Below, in pieces: positions 61,853 to 64,000 of a stretch of 64,000 bases of DNA. The stretch is from Paenibacillus marchantiophytorum (lineage in GTDB: Bacteria > Bacillota > Bacilli > Paenibacillales > NBRC-103111), in contig NZ_BMHE01000001.1 of NCBI RefSeq assembly GCF_014640555.1, forward strand, positions 124,001-188,000, written 5' to 3'. Made by a program: the position numbers and the translations under genes. The notes beneath the pieces are model-generated. The model saw only the letters and a program-made list of their open reading frames with translations, was not told where the DNA came from and made no database searches. The number at the start of each line of letters is the position of its first letter. The stretch's first letter is position 1.

Positions 61853-63694
61853 TTATACGTTTGCTTCCGCTGTTTTGCGGTGTTTTTCCGCACGCTCGCG
61901 CTCGCTTTTGTTCAAAATCTTTTTACGGATACGAACCGATTTTGGTGTGATTTCACAATACTCATCATCATTCAAATACTCAAGCGCTTGCTCCAATGAG
62001 TACATACGAGGAGTTTTCATTTTGACCGTTTCTTCTTTGTTTGCAGAACGAATGTTGTTAACCGCTTTTTCTTTACAAATATTTACGATGATATCATTGT
62101 CACGCGTGTGCTCGCCAACAACCATTCCTTCGTAAACTTCTGTTTGCGGATGAACGAACAGAATACCGCGATCTTCGACGGAAAGAATTCCGTAAAGTGT
62201 AGAAACACCGGATTCACTGGATACAAGTACACCCTCGTGACGTCCACCAACACCTGCTCCTTGGTATGGACCGTAGCTGTCAAAAGCATGGTTCATAATT
62301 CCGTAACCGCGTGTAAGCGTCAAGAAGTTCGTTCTGTAACCGATCAAACCACGCGCTGGAATCAAGAATTCCAAACGAACGTTGCCGCTGCCATTGTTGA
62401 TCATGTTCACCATTTCAGCTTTGCGTGAACCTAAGCTCTCCATAACGGAACCCATGCTGTCTTCCGGTACGTCGATAATTAGGCGCTCGATTGGCTCCAT
62501 TTTTTGACCATCGATTTGGCGAATGATAACTTCCGGTTTGGAAACTTGCAATTCGAAACCTTCACGACGCATGTTTTCAATCAAAATACCTAAGTGAAGC
62601 TCACCGCGGCCTGACACGACGAACGCATCCGGGCTATCTGTATCTTCAACGCGCAAGCTTACATCTGTTTCCAACTCTTTGTACAAACGCTCACGAATTT
62701 TACGGGAAGTTACCCATTTGCCTTCGCGGCCTGCAAAAGGAGAGTTGTTCACGACAAACGTCATTTGCAGCGTTGGCTCATCAATTTTCAGTACTGGCAA
62801 TGCTTCTGGATTCGCAGGATCTGCTACCGTTTCACCGATGTTGATATCTTTGATACCAGAAATCGCGATGATGTCGCCTGCTGCCGCTTCTTCGATCTCA
62901 ATACGTTTCAAGCCTGTGAAACCGAAAAGTTTCTCGATTCTAGCTTGCTTCTGTCCGCCTTCACGCGTCATAACTGCAACCGTTTGGCCTTGACGAATTT
63001 TACCGCGGTTCACACGGCCTACACCGATACGACCCAAGTATTCATTGTAATCCATCAATGTAACAAGGAATTGCAGCGGTTGTTCAACATCCTCTGTAGG
63101 AGCTGGGATGTGGCTGACAATCGTTTCGTAAATGGCTTCCATGTTGGAATCTTGCTTCTCTGCATCAAGACTTGAAGTCCCTTGAAGAGCGGAAGCATAA
63201 ACCACGTGGAAATCAAGCTGCTCGTCAGTTGCGCCAAGCTCGATGAACAAGTCAAGAACTTCATCCACAACTTCTTGAGGGCGTGCGTTTGGACGGTCAA
63301 TTTTGTTAACAACGACAACTGGAGAAAGGTTGCTCTCCAGAGCTTTACGCAGAACGAACTTCGTTTGCGGCATGGTGCCTTCGAAAGCATCAACAACCAG
63401 CAATACGCCGTCTACCATTTTCATGATACGTTCAACTTCTCCGCCAAAGTCGGCGTGTCCAGGTGTATCTACAATGTTAATCAAGTAATCTTTATAGTTA
63501 ATCGCCGTATTTTTCGCAAGAATGGTAATACCGCGTTCTCTCTCTAGATCGTTGGAATCCATTGCTCTTTCTTGAATAGCCTCATTATCGCGGAAAGTTC
63601 CGGATTGTTGAAGCAATTTATCTACGAGTGTTGTTTTGCCGTGGTCAACGTGTGCGATAATCGCAATATTGCGTATCTTGTCTCTTGCGTGCAT
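61853..63694 (-). CDS. typA: ribosome-associated GTPase TypA/BipA
   Basis: Translational GTPase involved in 50S assembly and stress adaptation, 613 residues. G1 [10 protein letters not shown] (about 13-22), G3 [12 protein letters not shown] (about 74-85), G4 NKIDRP (about 128-133), then domain II and EF-G-like domains III/V ([19 protein letters not shown]), plus the BipA-specific C-terminal domain with its basic end ([22 protein letters not shown]). ATG at 63694 follows GAGAGGG; a TTG 9 bases earlier is less likely. A promoter and a CIRCE-like leader hairpin lie upstream. Confidence 0.96.
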   Translation of the reverse strand: MHARDKIRNIAIIAHVDHGKTTLVDKLLQQSGTFRDNEAIQERAMDSNDLERERGITILAKNTAINYKDYLINIVDTPGHADFGGEVERIMKMVDGVLLVVDAFEGTMPQTKFVLRKALESNLSPVVVVNKIDRPNARPQEVVDEVLDLFIELGATDEQLDFHVVYASALQGTSSLDAEKQDSNMEAIYETIVSHIPAPTEDVEQPLQFLVTLMDYNEYLGRIGVGRVNRGKIRQGQTVAVMTREGGQKQARIEKLFGFTGLKRIEIEEAAAGDIIAISGIKDINIGETVADPANPEALPVLKIDEPTLQMTFVVNNSPFAGREGKWVTSRKIRERLYKELETDVSLRVEDTDSPDAFVVSGRGELHLGILIENMRREGFELQVSKPEVIIRQIDGQKMEPIERLIIDVPEDSMGSVMESLGSRKAEMVNMINNGSGNVRLEFLIPARGLIGYRTNFLTLTRGYGIMNHAFDSYGPYQGAGVGGRHEGVLVSSESGVSTLYGILSVEDRGILFVHPQTEVYEGMVVGEHTRDNDIIVNICKEKAVNNIRSANKEETVKMKTPRMYSLEQALEYLNDDEYCEITPKSVRIRKKILNKSERERAEKHRKTAEANV

Positions 63695-63743
63695 GAATGT
63701 CAAACCCTCTCTACCCTATAATTTTCGTCTCTGTTCATAAAAC

Positions 63744-63770
63744 AAGCGTCGGACATAAGCGCCGACGCTT
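63744..63770 (-). promoter_or_regulatory. 9-9-9 inverted repeat in the typA leader
   Basis: AAGCGTCGG, 9 bp, CCGACGCTT. It lies about 7 bp downstream of the predicted typA transcription start and could be a leader hairpin, an operator, or the terminator of the upstream gene. Confidence 0.6.
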
Positions 63771-63783
63771 GACATTTACACTT

Positions 63784-63812
63784 ATTATACGCAGTTTATC
63801 GACATTATGCAA
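63784..63812 (-). promoter_or_regulatory. candidate SigA promoter of typA
   Basis: Minus strand TTGCAT (63807-63812), a 17-bp spacer and a perfect TATAAT (63784-63789). Confidence 0.6.
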
Positions 63813-63858
63813 GATAAAAGCCAGCCAAATTAAAACTTTTACATTACGTTGACACTTG

Positions 63859-64000
63859 CTACCACACATTTCGCCGTCGGATTATCATAGCAACGCCTGC
63901 CAGAACAAGGATCAAAGCGATTACATAGATCCCTAAATGAAGCAGCAAAGTGAGCCCAAAACAAACTGCTGAAATGATTCCCAGTACCATGGCGCCAATC
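63859..64000 (-). CDS. C-terminal end of a small membrane protein (YlaF-like, truncated by window edge)
   Basis: An open minus-strand frame runs from the window edge to TAG at 63859-63861. The 47 visible residues contain two hydrophobic segments (MVLGIISAVCFGLTLLLH, IYVIALILVLAGVAMII) and end RRRNVW. In B. subtilis the small membrane gene ylaF precedes typA, which is the likely identity, but the start is outside the window. Confidence 0.6.
   Translation of the reverse strand, partial: IGAMVLGIISAVCFGLTLLLHLGIYVIALILVLAGVAMIIRRRNVW

Overview
This window comes from the chromosome of an endospore-forming Firmicute. Gene content and order point to Paenibacillaceae (Paenibacillus or a close relative). 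It carries sigE, sigG, spoIIGA, spoVD and spoVE, the bacillithiol gene bshC, and a division and cell-wall (dcw) cluster collinear with Bacillus subtilis. Strong AGGAGG ribosome sites and frequent GTG/TTG starts fit the same group. No rRNA, tRNA, prophage, transposase or CRISPR array was found.

Layout. (1) 1-2.8 kb: second part of a heterodimeric ABC exporter operon. (2) 2.8-4.3 kb: about 1.5 kb of non-coding repeats, first a 113-bp array of alternating stem-loops, then a perfectly phased 11-bp array. (3) 4.3-7.6 kb: dapH-dapL facing patA, the three dedicated enzymes of the acetylated diaminopimelate (DAP)/lysine branch. (4) 7.6-13.1 kb: ylyB, lspA, a DksA/TraR-like gene in reverse orientation, and ileS behind an isoleucine T-box. 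(5) 13.2-17.4 kb: divIVA, ylmH, ylmG, sepF, ylmE, ylmD and ylmC. (6) 17.5-40.5 kb, all on the minus strand: mraZ-rsmH-ftsL-pbpB-spoVD-murE-murF-mraY-murD-spoVE-murG-murB-murA-divIB-ftsA-ftsZ-spoIIGA-sigE-sigG. (7) 40.6-51.8 kb: a DUF4349 lipoprotein, bshC-ahcY, the oppABCDF peptide importer and a DUF3397 membrane protein, lying between the dcw cluster and panE. (8) 51.8-64 kb: panE, an RsfA/GerR-type regulator, a DUF2626 protein, a MidA-type methyltransferase, three poorly known envelope or cytosolic genes, and a yla block (ylaK/phoH, ylaJ, a 48-residue gene, two unknown genes, ylaH, typA, a ylaF-like end).

How it works together. Most of the window builds and divides the cell wall: precursor synthesis (DAP, MurA-F, MraY, MurG), polymerisation and cross-linking (SpoVE, PbpB, SpoVD), the divisome (FtsZ, FtsA, FtsL, DivIB, SepF, DivIVA) and the switch to sporulation (SpoIIGA processes pro-SigE, then SigG acts in the forespore). 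Control sites support this: MraZ boxes before mraZ, a SigH-type promoter before ftsA, a spoIIG-type promoter with a 21-bp spacer and a Spo0A-like box before spoIIGA, and a SigF/SigG-like promoter before sigG.

The most unusual signals are: (a) a family of hairpins placed directly upstream of the Shine-Dalgarno sequence of divIVA, sigE (three tandem copies) and rsmH, with compensatory stem changes between copies; (b) the 113-bp stem-loop array and the 11-bp array; (c) a secreted protein at 56.4 kb that appears to join a CwlO/PcsB-type coiled coil to a lipid-binding-like domain instead of a hydrolase; and (d) a 48-residue gene at 60.4 kb with its own promoter, ribosome site and terminator.
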